Notes under the pieces: model-generated
Databases searched by the model: none
The model's input: only the letters and a program-made list of their open reading frames with translations
Told to the model about the DNA's origin: nothing
In this document: in pieces, positions 36,542-45,829 of the stretch
How positions within the stretch are numbered: position 1 is the stretch's first letter
How the letters are laid out: each line of letters begins with the position of its first letter
Source: Ochrobactrum teleogrylli
GTDB taxonomy: Bacteria > Pseudomonadota > Alphaproteobacteria > Rhizobiales > Rhizobiaceae
DNA length: 64,000 bases
Reading direction: 5' to 3'
Assembly (NCBI RefSeq): GCF_006376685.1
Contig: NZ_VEWL01000009.1
Location: forward strand, 1 to 64,000
Translations under genes and position numbers: made by a program

Positions 36542-37357
36542 ATGATGCCGGGGGCTTGGACTATTATGAAACGCGGGGACGATAGATATCGTATTGCAGC
36601 GCGACTGTTGCGCATTGCCACTGTCGCTGCGCTGCCACTGGCGGCAGCCGCCTGCACGACCACTTCCGCCGAGCAGCCGGTCGCGGTTGTTATGCCCGCG
36701 CCGATGGTTCAGCCGGTGGTGGTTGAGCCGCAACCGGTGCAAGTCGCAGCCGTTGCGGAACCGGAAGTACAGACGGCGCGTAGCGAATATGAAGTGATGT
36801 ATGGTGCCGTCACCGACGGAAAGAACTTCATTCCCGCGCTCGACGTGAACAAGATTGCCGAGCGCAACCTGCGCAAGCAGGTCGATTACGCGACCGACCA
36901 TCCGGTCGGCACCATCATTGTCGATCCCTATGCGCGCTATCTTTATCTCGTGCAGCCGGGCGGTAAGGCCATGCGCTATTCGGTCGGTGTTGGCCGCGCC
37001 GGACTGACCTTCAAGGGCGAAGCCAAGGTCGCCTATAAGTCGCAATGGCCGCGCTGGACCCCGACCGCCAATATGATCAAGCGCAATCCCGATCATTACG
37101 CGAAATATGCCAATGGTCTGGAAGGCGGCATTCGCAATCCGCTTGGCGCCCGCGCGCTCTATCTCTATCGCGACGGCAAGGACACGCTCTACCGCATCCA
37201 TGGCACCAACGAACCGTGGTCGGTCGGCAAGGCGGCGTCCTCGGGCTGTATCCGCCTTTTCAATCAGGACATTCTCGATCTCTACAAGCGCGCCCCGACG
37301 GGCGCCCGCGTTGTGGTGCTCGACAAGTCGCAATCCGGTACGGGAGTGAGTTCATGA
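36542..37357 (+). CDS. L,D-transpeptidase lipoprotein (YkuD domain)
   Basis: A 271-aa cell-wall enzyme. The N-terminus has a lipobox LAAAAC, so it should be a lipoprotein in the outer or inner membrane. A proline/valine-rich linker follows, then the YkuD domain from about residue 115 (GTIIVDPYARYLYLV) with the catalytic motif HGTNEPWSVGKAASSGCIRL; the nucleophile is about Cys236. It would make 3-3 peptidoglycan crosslinks or attach proteins to peptidoglycan. ATG 36542 is taken because AAGGA precedes it; ATG 36566 is possible. Its stop overlaps the dsbA-like start (ATGA). Confidence 0.9.
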   Translation: MMPGAWTIMKRGDDRYRIAARLLRIATVAALPLAAAACTTTSAEQPVAVVMPAPMVQPVVVEPQPVQVAAVAEPEVQTARSEYEVMYGAVTDGKNFIPALDVNKIAERNLRKQVDYATDHPVGTIIVDPYARYLYLVQPGGKAMRYSVGVGRAGLTFKGEAKVAYKSQWPRWTPTANMIKRNPDHYAKYANGLEGGIRNPLGARALYLYRDGKDTLYRIHGTNEPWSVGKAASSGCIRLFNQDILDLYKRAPTGARVVVLDKSQSGTGVSS

Positions 37358-37968
37358 TAAATCGTCGTCAGATGCTGGCTGTTTCAGCCGGAACCGTTGC
37401 GACGCTCGGCCTTTCGGGCGTGCAAGGTTTGGCACAGGCCGTTCCGACCGTGGCCGAGGTTCTCTACGACACCGAAATCCCGGTTCTCGGCAACCCGAAT
37501 GGCAATGTCACCATCGTCGAATATTTCGACTATCAGTGCCCCTATTGCAAAAAGGGCCATGGCGAACTGATGCGCGTCGTCAAGGATGACGGCAATGTGC
37601 GATTGGTGCTGAAGGACTGGATCATCTTTGGCGAAACGTCAGCCTATGCGGCGCGGCTTGTTCTGGCGGCGGAAAAATCCGGTAATTACGCCAAGGCGAT
37701 GGAAGCCATGATGGCCACGCCGGGCCGTCTGACCAAGGAACAGGTCGATGCAGCCTTGAAGAAGGCTGGTCTGGACGCGGCCAAGCTTCAGGCGGCCTAT
37801 AAGGCGGATTCCAAGCGCATCAACAACATACTCGAGCGCAACATGAATCAGGGCGAAGCGTTTAATTTCAGCGGCACCCCGTCTTTCGTCATCGGCACCA
37901 AGCTCTATGGCGGGGTCATGAAGCAGCAGGAACTGATCGCAGCTATCGCGGATGCGCGTAAAGCGTGA
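37354..37968 (+). CDS. DsbA-family thiol:disulfide oxidoreductase
   Basis: A 204-aa periplasmic thioredoxin-fold protein with active site CPYC in YFDYQCPYCKKGH near residues 63-66 and the cis-Pro loop SGTPSFVIG. The N-terminus MINRRQMLAVSAG resembles a Tat signal (paired Arg plus hydrophobic stretch, cleavage near AQA). It may act with DsbD as a disulfide isomerase/reductase or serve as an oxidant; the sequence resembles the DsbA/BdbD/ScsC group. It overlaps the upstream transpeptidase gene by four bases. Confidence 0.9.
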   Translation: MINRRQMLAVSAGTVATLGLSGVQGLAQAVPTVAEVLYDTEIPVLGNPNGNVTIVEYFDYQCPYCKKGHGELMRVVKDDGNVRLVLKDWIIFGETSAYAARLVLAAEKSGNYAKAMEAMMATPGRLTKEQVDAALKKAGLDAAKLQAAYKADSKRINNILERNMNQGEAFNFSGTPSFVIGTKLYGGVMKQQELIAAIADARKA

Positions 37969-38049
37969 TGCGAATTTGAAAGCAAGCAGCGGAGTGTGAG
38001 CGCCCTTGTAAGCTTCTATGTCTGGTTCATATAAAGAAGGAACACGGAC

Positions 38050-39135
38050 ATGAACCTTATGACACTCGCAAAGCACGATCCCGATGAAAGCCGTTGGCAG
38101 AAGGTGCTCGGACGCGACAAGGCGTCGGACGGCGCCTTCGTTTATGCCGTGCGCACCACTGGCGTTTATTGTCGCCCGTCCTGCCCGTCGCGGCGAGGAA
38201 AGCGCGAAAACGTGCAGTTTTTCGACCGCTGTGAGGATGCGGAGCGGGCAGGCTTTCGCCCCTGCCTGCGCTGCAAGCCGCATCTGACCGAAACGCTCGC
38301 GACGCAGAATAATGCGCGCCATGCCGAAATTGTAGCCGCTGCCTGCCGCTATATCGAGGCGGCGGAAGAAGTGCCTTCTCTGGAGGAAATCGCAGATGCG
38401 GTGAAGACCAGCCCCGCGCATTTCCACCGCATTTTCAAAGCCTTCACCGGGCTGACGCCAAAAGCCTATGCCGATGCGCATCGCGCCCGCAAAATGCGTG
38501 TGGCGCTCGACGCGCCGGAAATCCGCGTCACCGATGCAATTTATGATGCGGGTTACAATTCCAGCAGCCGCTTCTACGAAGCCTCAGACCGGATTCTCGG
38601 AATGACGCCAAAGGCTTACCGGCAGGGCGGCAAGGATGCCGACATTCGTTTCGCCATTGGCCAATCGGCGCTTGGCGCAGTGCTTGTGGCGGCGAGCGAC
38701 AAGGGCGTCTGCGCCATTTTAATGGGCGACGACCCGGAAGACCTGATCCGCGATCTGGAAAAGCGCTTTCCAAGAGCCAATCTCATCGGGGCCGACCGCG
38801 ACTTCGAGGACATGATCGCGCAGGTGGTCGGCTTTGTCGAAGCGCCGGGCATTGGTCTCGATCTGCCGCTCGATCTGCGCGGCACGGCATTCCAGCAGCG
38901 TGTCTGGCAGGCCTTGCGGGAAATTCCGGCAGGAAAAACAGCAAGCTATACGGATATTGCCGAACGGATCGGCGCGCCGAAAGCCGTTCGCGCTGTTGCG
39001 CAGGCCTGCGCCGCCAACAAGATCGCCGTCGCGGTGCCCTGCCATCGTGTCGTGCGCAATGATGGCGGACTGTCCGGCTATCGCTGGGGTGTCGAGCGCA
39101 AGCGCGACCTCCTGAAGCGGGAGCGTGAAGCATGA
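38050..39135 (+). CDS. ada: Ada, bifunctional DNA methyl repair protein and activator
   Basis: A 361-aa protein of the full Ada type. The N-terminal zinc domain carries Cys41 in VYCRPSC (the acceptor of methylphosphotriesters) and RPCLRC as zinc ligands. An AraC-type helix-turn-helix covers about residues 100-190 (SLEEIADAVKTSPAHFHRIFK; GYNSSSRFYE). The C-terminal O6-methylguanine methyltransferase has AVPCHRVVRNDGGLSGYRWG with the acceptor Cys. Methylated Ada activates its regulon. It overlaps the next gene by four bases. Confidence 0.95.
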   Translation: MNLMTLAKHDPDESRWQKVLGRDKASDGAFVYAVRTTGVYCRPSCPSRRGKRENVQFFDRCEDAERAGFRPCLRCKPHLTETLATQNNARHAEIVAAACRYIEAAEEVPSLEEIADAVKTSPAHFHRIFKAFTGLTPKAYADAHRARKMRVALDAPEIRVTDAIYDAGYNSSSRFYEASDRILGMTPKAYRQGGKDADIRFAIGQSALGAVLVAASDKGVCAILMGDDPEDLIRDLEKRFPRANLIGADRDFEDMIAQVVGFVEAPGIGLDLPLDLRGTAFQQRVWQALREIPAGKTASYTDIAERIGAPKAVRAVAQACAANKIAVAVPCHRVVRNDGGLSGYRWGVERKRDLLKREREA

Positions 39136-39854
39136 GTGGCGATCACGAAACGGCGGCGGCAAAAGTCGCCGCTTATGACTGGGAGAAGATCGGCGCCGAA
39201 CTCGACACATTCGGTACGGCTATTCTCCCGAAACTCCTCTCAGATAGCGAATGCCACAATTTTGCCACGAAATGGCATGATTCCGCCGTATTTCGCACCA
39301 CCATTTCCATGGCGCGGCACGGTTTTGGGCGCGGCGAATACAAATATTACGCCTATCCGCTGCCTGCCTTAATTGCGGGCCTGCGCGAAAATCTCTATCC
39401 GCAGCTCGCGCCCATCGCCAATGCGTGGAGCCGGAGAATGGGCAGCGACATCCGTTATCCGCCGACCCATGACGCCTTTCTGGAAGGCTGCCACGCAGCC
39501 GGTCAGTTACGCCCGACGCCGCTTCTCCTGCAATATGGCGAGGGGGATTATAATTGTTTGCATCAGGACCTTTATGGCGACATCGCCTTTCCGTTACAGG
39601 TGGCTATCCTCCTGTCAAAGCCGGGCGAGGATTTTTCGGGCGGCGAATTCGTGCTCACAGAGCAACGCCCGCGCATGCAGAGCAGGGCAGAAGTGGTGCC
39701 GCTTCAACAGGGCGATGCGGTGATCTTCGCCGTCAATGACCGCCCGGTACAGGGCACGCGCGGCGACTACCGGGTCAAGATGCGGCACGGCGTCAGCCGT
39801 ATCCGCTCCGGTATGCGACATACGCTGGGCATAATCTTTCACGATGCGCGATAG
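39132..39854 (+). CDS. 2-oxoglutarate/Fe(II)-dependent oxygenase
   Basis: A 240-aa protein of the prolyl-4-hydroxylase/2OG-Fe(II) oxygenase superfamily. The iron motif is HQD in CLHQDLYGDIAFPLQ, with the distal His in RVKMRHGVSR and 2OG-binding Arg nearby; GGEFVLTEQRPR is another family segment. It is translationally coupled to ada (ATGA), so it probably belongs to the alkylation response as a companion or substitute for AlkB, although it lacks the AlkB NxYxxGxxxxxxHxD arrangement in full. Function is inferred from context. Confidence 0.85.
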   Translation: MSGDHETAAAKVAAYDWEKIGAELDTFGTAILPKLLSDSECHNFATKWHDSAVFRTTISMARHGFGRGEYKYYAYPLPALIAGLRENLYPQLAPIANAWSRRMGSDIRYPPTHDAFLEGCHAAGQLRPTPLLLQYGEGDYNCLHQDLYGDIAFPLQVAILLSKPGEDFSGGEFVLTEQRPRMQSRAEVVPLQQGDAVIFAVNDRPVQGTRGDYRVKMRHGVSRIRSGMRHTLGIIFHDAR

Positions 39855-39923
39855 GACGACATAAGGGGTTGAACCGAAACGCGTATTAGCCTTTGATCGC
39901 GCAATGGATTGAAGGAGTCGACC

Positions 39924-40274
39924 ATGAGCGTGACCATTTACGGTATCAAAAACTGCGACACCATGAAGAAGGCGCGCACATGGCTGGAGGACCATGGCAT
40001 CGACTATGGTTTTCACGATTACAAGAAGGAAGGGCTGGATGCGGCAACGCTCGACCGTTTCCTCAAAACCGTCGCATGGGAACAGCTTCTGAACCGCGCT
40101 GGCACGACCTTCCGCAAATTGCCCGAAGATGTACGCCAGAGTGTCGATGCCGCCCAGGCGCGGGCGCTGATGCTGGAACAGCCCTCCATGGTCAAGCGCC
40201 CGGTGCTCGACAGGGACGGCGTGCTGACGGTTGGTTTCAAGCCGGATCAGTATGAGGCGTTCTTCAAGGCTTGA
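39924..40274 (+). CDS. ArsC/Spx-family protein (YffB type)
   Basis: A 116-aa thioredoxin-fold protein of the ArsC family. It starts MSVTIYGIKNCDTMKKAR with the single redox Cys near residue 11 and shows NRAGTTFRKLP and PSMVKRPVLDRDG, typical of the YffB/Spx branch rather than a proven arsenate reductase. The start has AAGGAG at 8 bases. Role unknown; glutathione-dependent reductase activity has been proposed for the family. Confidence 0.9.
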   Translation: MSVTIYGIKNCDTMKKARTWLEDHGIDYGFHDYKKEGLDAATLDRFLKTVAWEQLLNRAGTTFRKLPEDVRQSVDAAQARALMLEQPSMVKRPVLDRDGVLTVGFKPDQYEAFFKA

Positions 40275-40333
40275 GCTGCCGGGCTTCTGCCATAAGTATC
40301 TGCGGATAGGCCTGCCCAAGCGGAGAAAACCCC

Positions 40334-41386
40334 ATGCATCAGCGCGTGAACAAGGTTGTCCAGCAATGGTCGGTGAGCTGGCGCGATGCGTTGATTGCTT
40401 CCATTGGTGGGGCGGTGGCGTGGCTGATCTGCCAGTGGCTTCTCGGTCAGCCAAGGCCGGTCTTCGCCATGGTCACGGCGGTGATCTGCCTTGCGCCCAA
40501 CCTGCCAAACCACGGCAAGCAGGCCATTGGCGTCATGGTCGGCGTGACGACAGGGGTAGCCGCGGGAGAATTGTCGCTGCTGCTGCCGGAAACCGTTCTC
40601 GTCGCGCATATGGCGGTGGTGACCTTCATCGCCATGGTGCTGGCAACCTCGTTCGGCATGGCGCCGGCAATTGCCATCCAATCCGGTGTTTCGGCCATTC
40701 TGGTGCTCGCCATGGGGCCGCAGGTGGCGGGTGTGACGCGCCTGATCGACGTTCTGGTGGGCGCAGGTGTCGGGCTTCTGTTCAGCCAGATCTTGCTGAC
40801 ACCGGACCCGGCGCGGCTGATCGACCGGGCGGCGCGGGGCCTGCTGGACCGGCTGGCCAACGGGTTGAAACAGGCGGCTATCGCGCTCGACAAGGAGGAC
40901 GCGGCACGCGCCCAAAACGCAATCAACCAGTTCACCTCCGCGCATCGCGCGGTAATCGCGTTGGGTGACGGCATTGCGCTTGCGCGCAGCAATGCGCGCT
41001 GGTCGTTGCGCGGGCGGCTGGCGGCGCGCGAAGTGACAGAAATGGCCGGGCGTTATGACCGTCGCGGCATTCGTCTTTATGCTTCAGCGCTCTTGTTTGG
41101 CGAAGCGCTGGGTAATGCGTTGCGCAAGAAGGAAGCGCCTCCGCCGCCATGGGTTAGCGAGGCGTTGCAGATCATCATCGCCAATTGTTCGCTGGATGAA
41201 GGCGTGGCGCCGCAGCGCATTCCGCCCGTGCCGAAGGAAATTCCCTTCGGCTGGCGCGATTGCGTGCACCGGCTGGAATCGGTGCAGGATACGCTGCTGC
41301 ACTTCCTCCATGCCGGGGTTCCGGACAGCGTGCCGGTCGGGCCAAAGGACACGAAGCGCGTCCTGAGCGATGAAGCTGCGCGTTAG
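40334..41386 (+). CDS. FUSC-family membrane protein
   Basis: A 350-aa protein with about five or six membrane helices in the first half (ALIASIGGAVAWLICQWL; VMVGVTTGVAAGELSLLL) and a soluble helical second half. It fits the FUSC/aromatic acid exporter family. It starts at ATG 40334 with GGAG upstream. The exported substrate cannot be assigned. It sits 60 bases after the ArsC-like gene and may be in its operon. Confidence 0.78.
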   Translation: MHQRVNKVVQQWSVSWRDALIASIGGAVAWLICQWLLGQPRPVFAMVTAVICLAPNLPNHGKQAIGVMVGVTTGVAAGELSLLLPETVLVAHMAVVTFIAMVLATSFGMAPAIAIQSGVSAILVLAMGPQVAGVTRLIDVLVGAGVGLLFSQILLTPDPARLIDRAARGLLDRLANGLKQAAIALDKEDAARAQNAINQFTSAHRAVIALGDGIALARSNARWSLRGRLAAREVTEMAGRYDRRGIRLYASALLFGEALGNALRKKEAPPPPWVSEALQIIIANCSLDEGVAPQRIPPVPKEIPFGWRDCVHRLESVQDTLLHFLHAGVPDSVPVGPKDTKRVLSDEAAR

Positions 41387-41425
41387 AGCGCGTTTCTATC
41401 TGATACGGTCAGGTCGAAATGGGTA

Positions 41426-41641
41426 CTAGTCCCATGGATGTGATCGTGGTCGATTGAGTTCGATTTGGGCCCGTATCGAACCCGCTTCGGCGGCGAGTTG
41501 CCTTTGCCGTTGGATCGCTTCGTTTTCAATGGCGGAAACTCCATTGTTCCTGGGAGAAAGAGAAGAAGCATCATATGTTCTGTCCCCTGCGCATCCCGTA
41601 AGTGCACTTAACAATAATAAAATACAGATTTTTGTCTTCAT
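41426..41641 (-). CDS. Small putative lipoprotein
   Basis: A 71-aa protein starting at ATG 41641, with a short signal (MKTKICILLLLSA) and lipobox LTGC, so a lipid-anchored protein of about 55 mature residues rich in Gln, Arg and Glu (ENEAIQRQRQLAAEAGSIRAQ, likely a helix). I do not recognise it. The ribosome site is weak and the region AT-richer than the neighbours. TTG 41650 is an alternative start. Confidence 0.65.
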   Translation of the reverse strand: MKTKICILLLLSALTGCAGDRTYDASSLSPRNNGVSAIENEAIQRQRQLAAEAGSIRAQIELNRPRSHPWD

Positions 41642-41905
41642 TTTATTCAACTGCCATTTATGATAAATAAGTAAAAATAATATTTTTATGAAATATTGCG
41701 CTATTTTATAGATTTATTTGGCGGAATTGTGTCAAATATTATGAAGTAATCTATGTGACGCTCCATGGGCGCGTTTGTTCTGCTAGGGCTGGCGCCAGCT
41801 ACCAGCTGATCATTGCTGGCTATTGTTGATAGCTACCATCAGAAAAATTCAATTGTGTGCCCGCGCTTGAGGGGTATTTTGCCGTGCATGATCCAGTGCT
41901 CTACC

Positions 41906-41919
41906 AGCACTGCAGTGCT
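41906..41919. promoter_or_regulatory. 14-bp perfect palindrome upstream of the MFS gene
   Basis: AGCACTGCAGTGCT is fully symmetric and lies 46 bases upstream of the MFS ATG. It looks like an operator for a dimeric regulator. The rest of 41642-41964 is intergenic, AT-rich in its first half, with short partial repeats (gctaccagctgatc at about 41800) and no gene. Confidence 0.5.
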
Positions 41920-41964
41920 AAGTCGAACTTCCTTAAGTCTGCTTTCTCCCGTTCGGATTTTTCA

Positions 41965-43140
41965 ATGTCATCCTCCCCCAATACCGCTCAACACCAGACG
42001 GCGATCCGTTATGCGCTGGGCGGTTTTCTCGCCATGGCCTCCGCAATGGGGATCGGGCGTTTCATCTATACGCCGATCCTGCCGGGCATGATGGCTGATC
42101 TCAGCTTCAACGCCGCCGATGCGGGCTTCATCGCTTCCGCCAACTATATCGGCTATCTGCTCGGCGCTGTTGCCGCAGGCTATGGCTGGTCGGCAGGCAT
42201 AGAGCGCGCCAGCGTGATCACCGGCCTGATCATCAGCGCCGCACTTTGCGCCGCCATGGCACTGTTCGACGGCGTCTGGATGTTTGCCGCGATCCGCTTT
42301 GCCGCCGGTTTCGCCAGCGCCGTGACCATGATCCTCTGCACGGCCATCGTGCTCAGCCATGTGACTGCCGCCGAGCGCAACGGGCTTGGCGCGTTGCATT
42401 TCGGCGGCGTGGGCAGCGGTATCGCCATATCGGCGGTGCTGGTGGCGGCCATCCGCTTTTCCGGCCTCGGCTGGCGTGCGGACTGGATCGGCGCGGCCTT
42501 GCTCACGCTGGTCATGCTGGCGGCAGTGGTCTTTCTGGTGCGCGAGGGACCACGCGGCAACGGCGGCAACACGCGTGAACCTGCTTTGCCGAAAAGCTTC
42601 GCCTTCAACGCGCTGGCGCTCGCCTATGGCATTTTCGGCTTCGGTTATGTCATCACCGCCACCTTTCTGATCGCCATCGTGCGCGCCAATGATGGCGGGC
42701 CCCTGATGGAAGCAGCCGTGTGGATCGTCACCGGCCTCACCGCCGCGCCGTCGATCTGGCTGTGGTCTCCGGCGGCGAAGAAGTTCGGCCTGTTCAATGC
42801 CTTCGCGCTGACGGCGCTACTGGAAGCCATCGGTGTCGCCGCAAGCGTAGTCATCGCCCCGCCTGTCGGTCCGCTGGTCGGCGGTGCGCTTCTCGGCATG
42901 ACCTTCATGGCGCTGACTGCTTTCGGTCTCCAGATCGCGCGGGTTCTGGCTCCCGCCTCGCCGAAGCGGGCGTTGGCGCGCATGACCGTATCGTTCAGCC
43001 TCGGGCAGATTGTCGGGCCACTGGTCGCCGGTTACATGGCGCAGCGTTCCGGCTCCTTCACCTCGGCCAGCCTTGCCGCCGCCTTCTCGCTGGTGGCAGT
43101 CGCCGTCATTGGCGTGCTGGCCGGTCAAAAGGCCAAGTAG
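41965..43140 (+). CDS. MFS transporter, YbfB/YjiJ family
   Basis: A 391-aa major facilitator with about twelve membrane helices. The start region [31 protein letters not shown] (in two stretches) is typical of the YbfB/YjiJ group of uncharacterised transporters. ATG 41965 is chosen since helix 1 follows directly; the open frame reaches GTG 41857, but that part lacks family resemblance and contains a palindrome. Substrate unknown. Confidence 0.85.
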   Translation: MSSSPNTAQHQTAIRYALGGFLAMASAMGIGRFIYTPILPGMMADLSFNAADAGFIASANYIGYLLGAVAAGYGWSAGIERASVITGLIISAALCAAMALFDGVWMFAAIRFAAGFASAVTMILCTAIVLSHVTAAERNGLGALHFGGVGSGIAISAVLVAAIRFSGLGWRADWIGAALLTLVMLAAVVFLVREGPRGNGGNTREPALPKSFAFNALALAYGIFGFGYVITATFLIAIVRANDGGPLMEAAVWIVTGLTAAPSIWLWSPAAKKFGLFNAFALTALLEAIGVAASVVIAPPVGPLVGGALLGMTFMALTAFGLQIARVLAPASPKRALARMTVSFSLGQIVGPLVAGYMAQRSGSFTSASLAAAFSLVAVAVIGVLAGQKAK

Positions 43141-43219
43141 AACTGCAAAATTGGGAATCTAAAAAAGGTTTCTGTCAAAATCTTACAAACATTTAACTGG
43201 CAAAGGCGCTGCGAGAAGC

Positions 43220-43248
43220 ATTCTATGGGGGCGATAACCCCATAGAAT
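43220..43248 (+). promoter_or_regulatory. Perfect hairpin in the bacA leader
   Basis: An 11-bp perfect inverted repeat (attctatgggg/ccccatagaat) with 7-base loop, ending 13 bases before the bacA start. It has no U-tract, so it is not a simple terminator for the upstream gene. It may affect bacA translation or act as a protein-binding site. Confidence 0.7.
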
Positions 43249-43261
43249 CGGGACCGCTTTC

Positions 43262-44512
43262 GTGTTCGTATCTTTTTTCCCCCGCCCAAAACTGTTTTTT
43301 CCATCTGTCGTTCTTTGGAGCCTGCTGGCTGTGTTCGGCTGGTATATGGGGGGCGAAAATCTCGGGCGTCTTTTCGGCCTGCCGCCCGCCGCGCCGGACG
43401 CCGCGCCGATCATCGGCGCAAGCCTTTTCTGGTCTGCGCCGTTTCTCTGGTTCTACATTTATTTCGCCGTGGCGACCTTTGCGTTTTACGCTTTCTGGGC
43501 GCTGTTTTCACCGCATCCATGGCAGCGCTGGTCGATCCTCGGTTCGGCACTGATCCTGTTCACGACCTATTTTTCGGTGCAGGTGAGTGTTGCGGTGAAC
43601 GCCTGGTACGGACCATTCTACGACATGGTGCAGAAGGCGCTGTCGACGCCGGGTTCGGTGACAGCCGCCGATTTTTACTGGGGGATGGTGGAATTCGCTG
43701 GCATCGCCTTCATCGCGGTCACGGTGAGCGTGCTCAGCCTGTTCTTCGTCAGCCATTATATCTTCCGATGGCGCACGGCGATGAACAATTACTATATGAG
43801 CCACTGGCCGCGGTTGCGTCATATCGAAGGCGCCGCGCAGCGCGTGCAGGAAGACACGATGCGGTTCTCCTCTACGCTGGAACAGCTGGGCGTCAACCTA
43901 GTGAAATCCGTGATGACGCTGATCGCCTTTCTGCCGGTCCTGTTCACCTTTTCGGAAAAGGTCAATGAACTGCCGATCATCGGCGCTATTCCGCATGCGC
44001 TTGTCTGGGCGGCCGTTTTGTGGGCCGCCTTCGGCACCGGTTTTCTGGCGCTGGTCGGCATCAAGTTGCCGGGGCTGGAGTTCAACAATCAGCGCGTGGA
44101 AGCAGCCTATCGTAAGGAGCTGGTCTATGGTGAGGATCACGAAGACCGCGCCGCGCCGGTGACGATGCAGGAACTGTTCCGCAATGTCCGGCATAATTAT
44201 TTCCGGCTTTATTTCCACTACGTCTATTTCAACGTCGCCCGCATCTTCTACATTCAGGCAGATAATATTTTCCCGACGCTGATCCTCATTCCGTCCATCG
44301 TCGCGGGCAAGCTGACCCTGGGCCTGATGAACCAGATCTTGAACGTCTTCGATCAGGTGCGCGGCTCGTTCCAGTATCTGGTCAATTCCTGGACGACAAT
44401 CATCGAGCTTCTGTCGATCTACAAGCGCCTTCGCGCCTTCGAGGCGACCATCCATGGCGAGCAGCTGCCGACGCTGGATCGCGAAAATCTCGAGGCGCCG
44501 CAGGGCGTTTAG
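43262..44512 (+). CDS. bacA: BacA, SbmA/BacA-family peptide importer
   Basis: A 416-aa inner-membrane protein of the SbmA/BacA family (PF05992). In Rhizobium and Brucella BacA takes up antimicrobial peptides and affects very-long-chain fatty acids of lipid A; it is needed for chronic host infection. Visible features are eight or so helices and motifs [29 protein letters not shown] (about residues 178-206, in two halves), and [19 protein letters not shown] near the end. It starts with GTG 43262; no nearer ATG exists. It is monocistronic, and a perfect hairpin precedes the start. Confidence 0.95.
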   Translation: MFVSFFPRPKLFFPSVVLWSLLAVFGWYMGGENLGRLFGLPPAAPDAAPIIGASLFWSAPFLWFYIYFAVATFAFYAFWALFSPHPWQRWSILGSALILFTTYFSVQVSVAVNAWYGPFYDMVQKALSTPGSVTAADFYWGMVEFAGIAFIAVTVSVLSLFFVSHYIFRWRTAMNNYYMSHWPRLRHIEGAAQRVQEDTMRFSSTLEQLGVNLVKSVMTLIAFLPVLFTFSEKVNELPIIGAIPHALVWAAVLWAAFGTGFLALVGIKLPGLEFNNQRVEAAYRKELVYGEDHEDRAAPVTMQELFRNVRHNYFRLYFHYVYFNVARIFYIQADNIFPTLILIPSIVAGKLTLGLMNQILNVFDQVRGSFQYLVNSWTTIIELLSIYKRLRAFEATIHGEQLPTLDRENLEAPQGV

Positions 44513-44521
44513 GGAAGGGCA

Positions 44522-44598
44522 CCAACACCCTCATGCTAAAGAGCGCCAACACCCTCATGCTGAGGAGGCGCGTCAGCGCCGTCTCGAAGCACGAGGGT
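44522..44598. repeat. Structured intergenic repeat, copy B
   Basis: A 16-bp direct repeat (ccaacaccctcatgct at 44522 and 44546) leads into a structured part: hairpin ggcgc-gtca-gcgcc at 44567-44580 and outer pair accctc (44551-44556) with gagggt (44593-44598). It shares ctgaggagg...cgtctcgaag with the element at 71-144. The changed hairpin still pairs. Confidence 0.7.
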
Positions 44599-44613
44599 TT
44601 GGAAAAACGCCGG

Positions 44614-45621
44614 TTACGACCGGTTCTGAATGTTCGAGCCGGTGTTCTTGTCGAGGCTGTTCAGATAATCGCCATAGGTGGTGCATTTGACGTCGGCCTT
44701 AGTGCAGACTTCCGAAACAAGGCGCTCCATGGCGCGCCAGTATGCGCCGTCATTCATCAGCACGAAATGGAAGCCAAGCTGCAAGGGAATGCGCTCGCCG
44801 TCATATTGCTTGTCGAAGGCGGCGCGAAACGCCTTATAGGCGCGCTCTTCGAACGCTGCCGACTGGTCAGGTATTTCCTTAGCCTTGGAATGGCGGACAT
44901 AGAGATTGTAATCCATGCCGACGATCGGTCGCTTTGACGGGCCTTCCGGGATCAGCGGCAGACCGAAAGATGCGAATTGACCGGCGATCTGCGGCAGTTC
45001 CGGCCCGCGTGTGACGGATGATGCCTGATAGCGGAAGCCATTGGCCTTGAGTGCGTCCTGCACCGGCTTCGAAGCGGCGAGATAGGGCGCGCGAAAGCCG
45101 TTGATGCCGTTGAGAGCGAGGTTGCGCCAGCCTTCCGGCTCGCCGTCTATGCCATTATTTTTGTAGGCGTCGGCGACGATGCGGCGAAACGCGCCGATTT
45201 CCTTGTTCCAGTCGGCGGTGGACCAGCTCGTGCCGTCGAAATGGCCGCAGCCGTGGCTGGCGATCTCGTTGCCCTCCAGATGCGCCTGCCAGATATTGCC
45301 AAGCCGGGTCACGACTTCATCGCGGGTCTGGGCAAAGCCGACATTGGATACGCCCGCCTTTTTGTGCGGCGGCTGATAGCTGGCGCGGTCCTTGCGGGTC
45401 ATCAGAAAGACGCAGGACAGGAAATAAGTGAAACGAGCGTTGTTTTTCTTCGCAAGCTCGCGCGAGCGCGTCCAAAGCGCATTGTCATGCGCGCCGTCGA
45501 AGGAAATCAGCACATATTGCGTTTTGCTGGCCGTTGTTTCCGGTGATGTGGCCCCGGCAGGCGCACAAAAAGCCGCCGAGAGGGAAAGAGCGAGGAGAGT
45601 TTTGGGGAAGAAAACGCGCAT
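44614..45621 (-). CDS. Polysaccharide deacetylase-like secreted protein
   Basis: A protein of about 335 aa with a signal peptide (MRVFFPKTLLALSLSAAFCAPAGA). It then shows the deacetylase fold with YVLISFDGAHDN in the place of the NodB TFDDG motif and IASHGCGHFDG as the metal-binding HxxxH, followed by GFRAPYLAAS. These fit carbohydrate esterase family 4-like hydrolases, but the catalytic Asp pair is not classical, so the substrate is open. Start at ATG 45621 or 45627. It is convergent with bacA. Confidence 0.82.
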   Translation of the reverse strand: MRVFFPKTLLALSLSAAFCAPAGATSPETTASKTQYVLISFDGAHDNALWTRSRELAKKNNARFTYFLSCVFLMTRKDRASYQPPHKKAGVSNVGFAQTRDEVVTRLGNIWQAHLEGNEIASHGCGHFDGTSWSTADWNKEIGAFRRIVADAYKNNGIDGEPEGWRNLALNGINGFRAPYLAASKPVQDALKANGFRYQASSVTRGPELPQIAGQFASFGLPLIPEGPSKRPIVGMDYNLYVRHSKAKEIPDQSAAFEERAYKAFRAAFDKQYDGERIPLQLGFHFVLMNDGAYWRAMERLVSEVCTKADVKCTTYGDYLNSLDKNTGSNIQNRS

Positions 45622-45829
45622 TGCCATCAAATACCGGGAAAATCCAAGGCCGGGAAGGGGCCAGTGACCCGGCTATCCCTTGAATATGGCGAAGGTCGGA
45701 CCGAAATTCACTTTTACGCAGGGCTCAATATGCTTATTTCGCGGACGGGTCTTACATATGGCGACAATTCCGACTAAAAGCGCCAGAACAGCTATTTCGT
45801 AAATCAGATTCAAGAACAATGGCAGGTCC

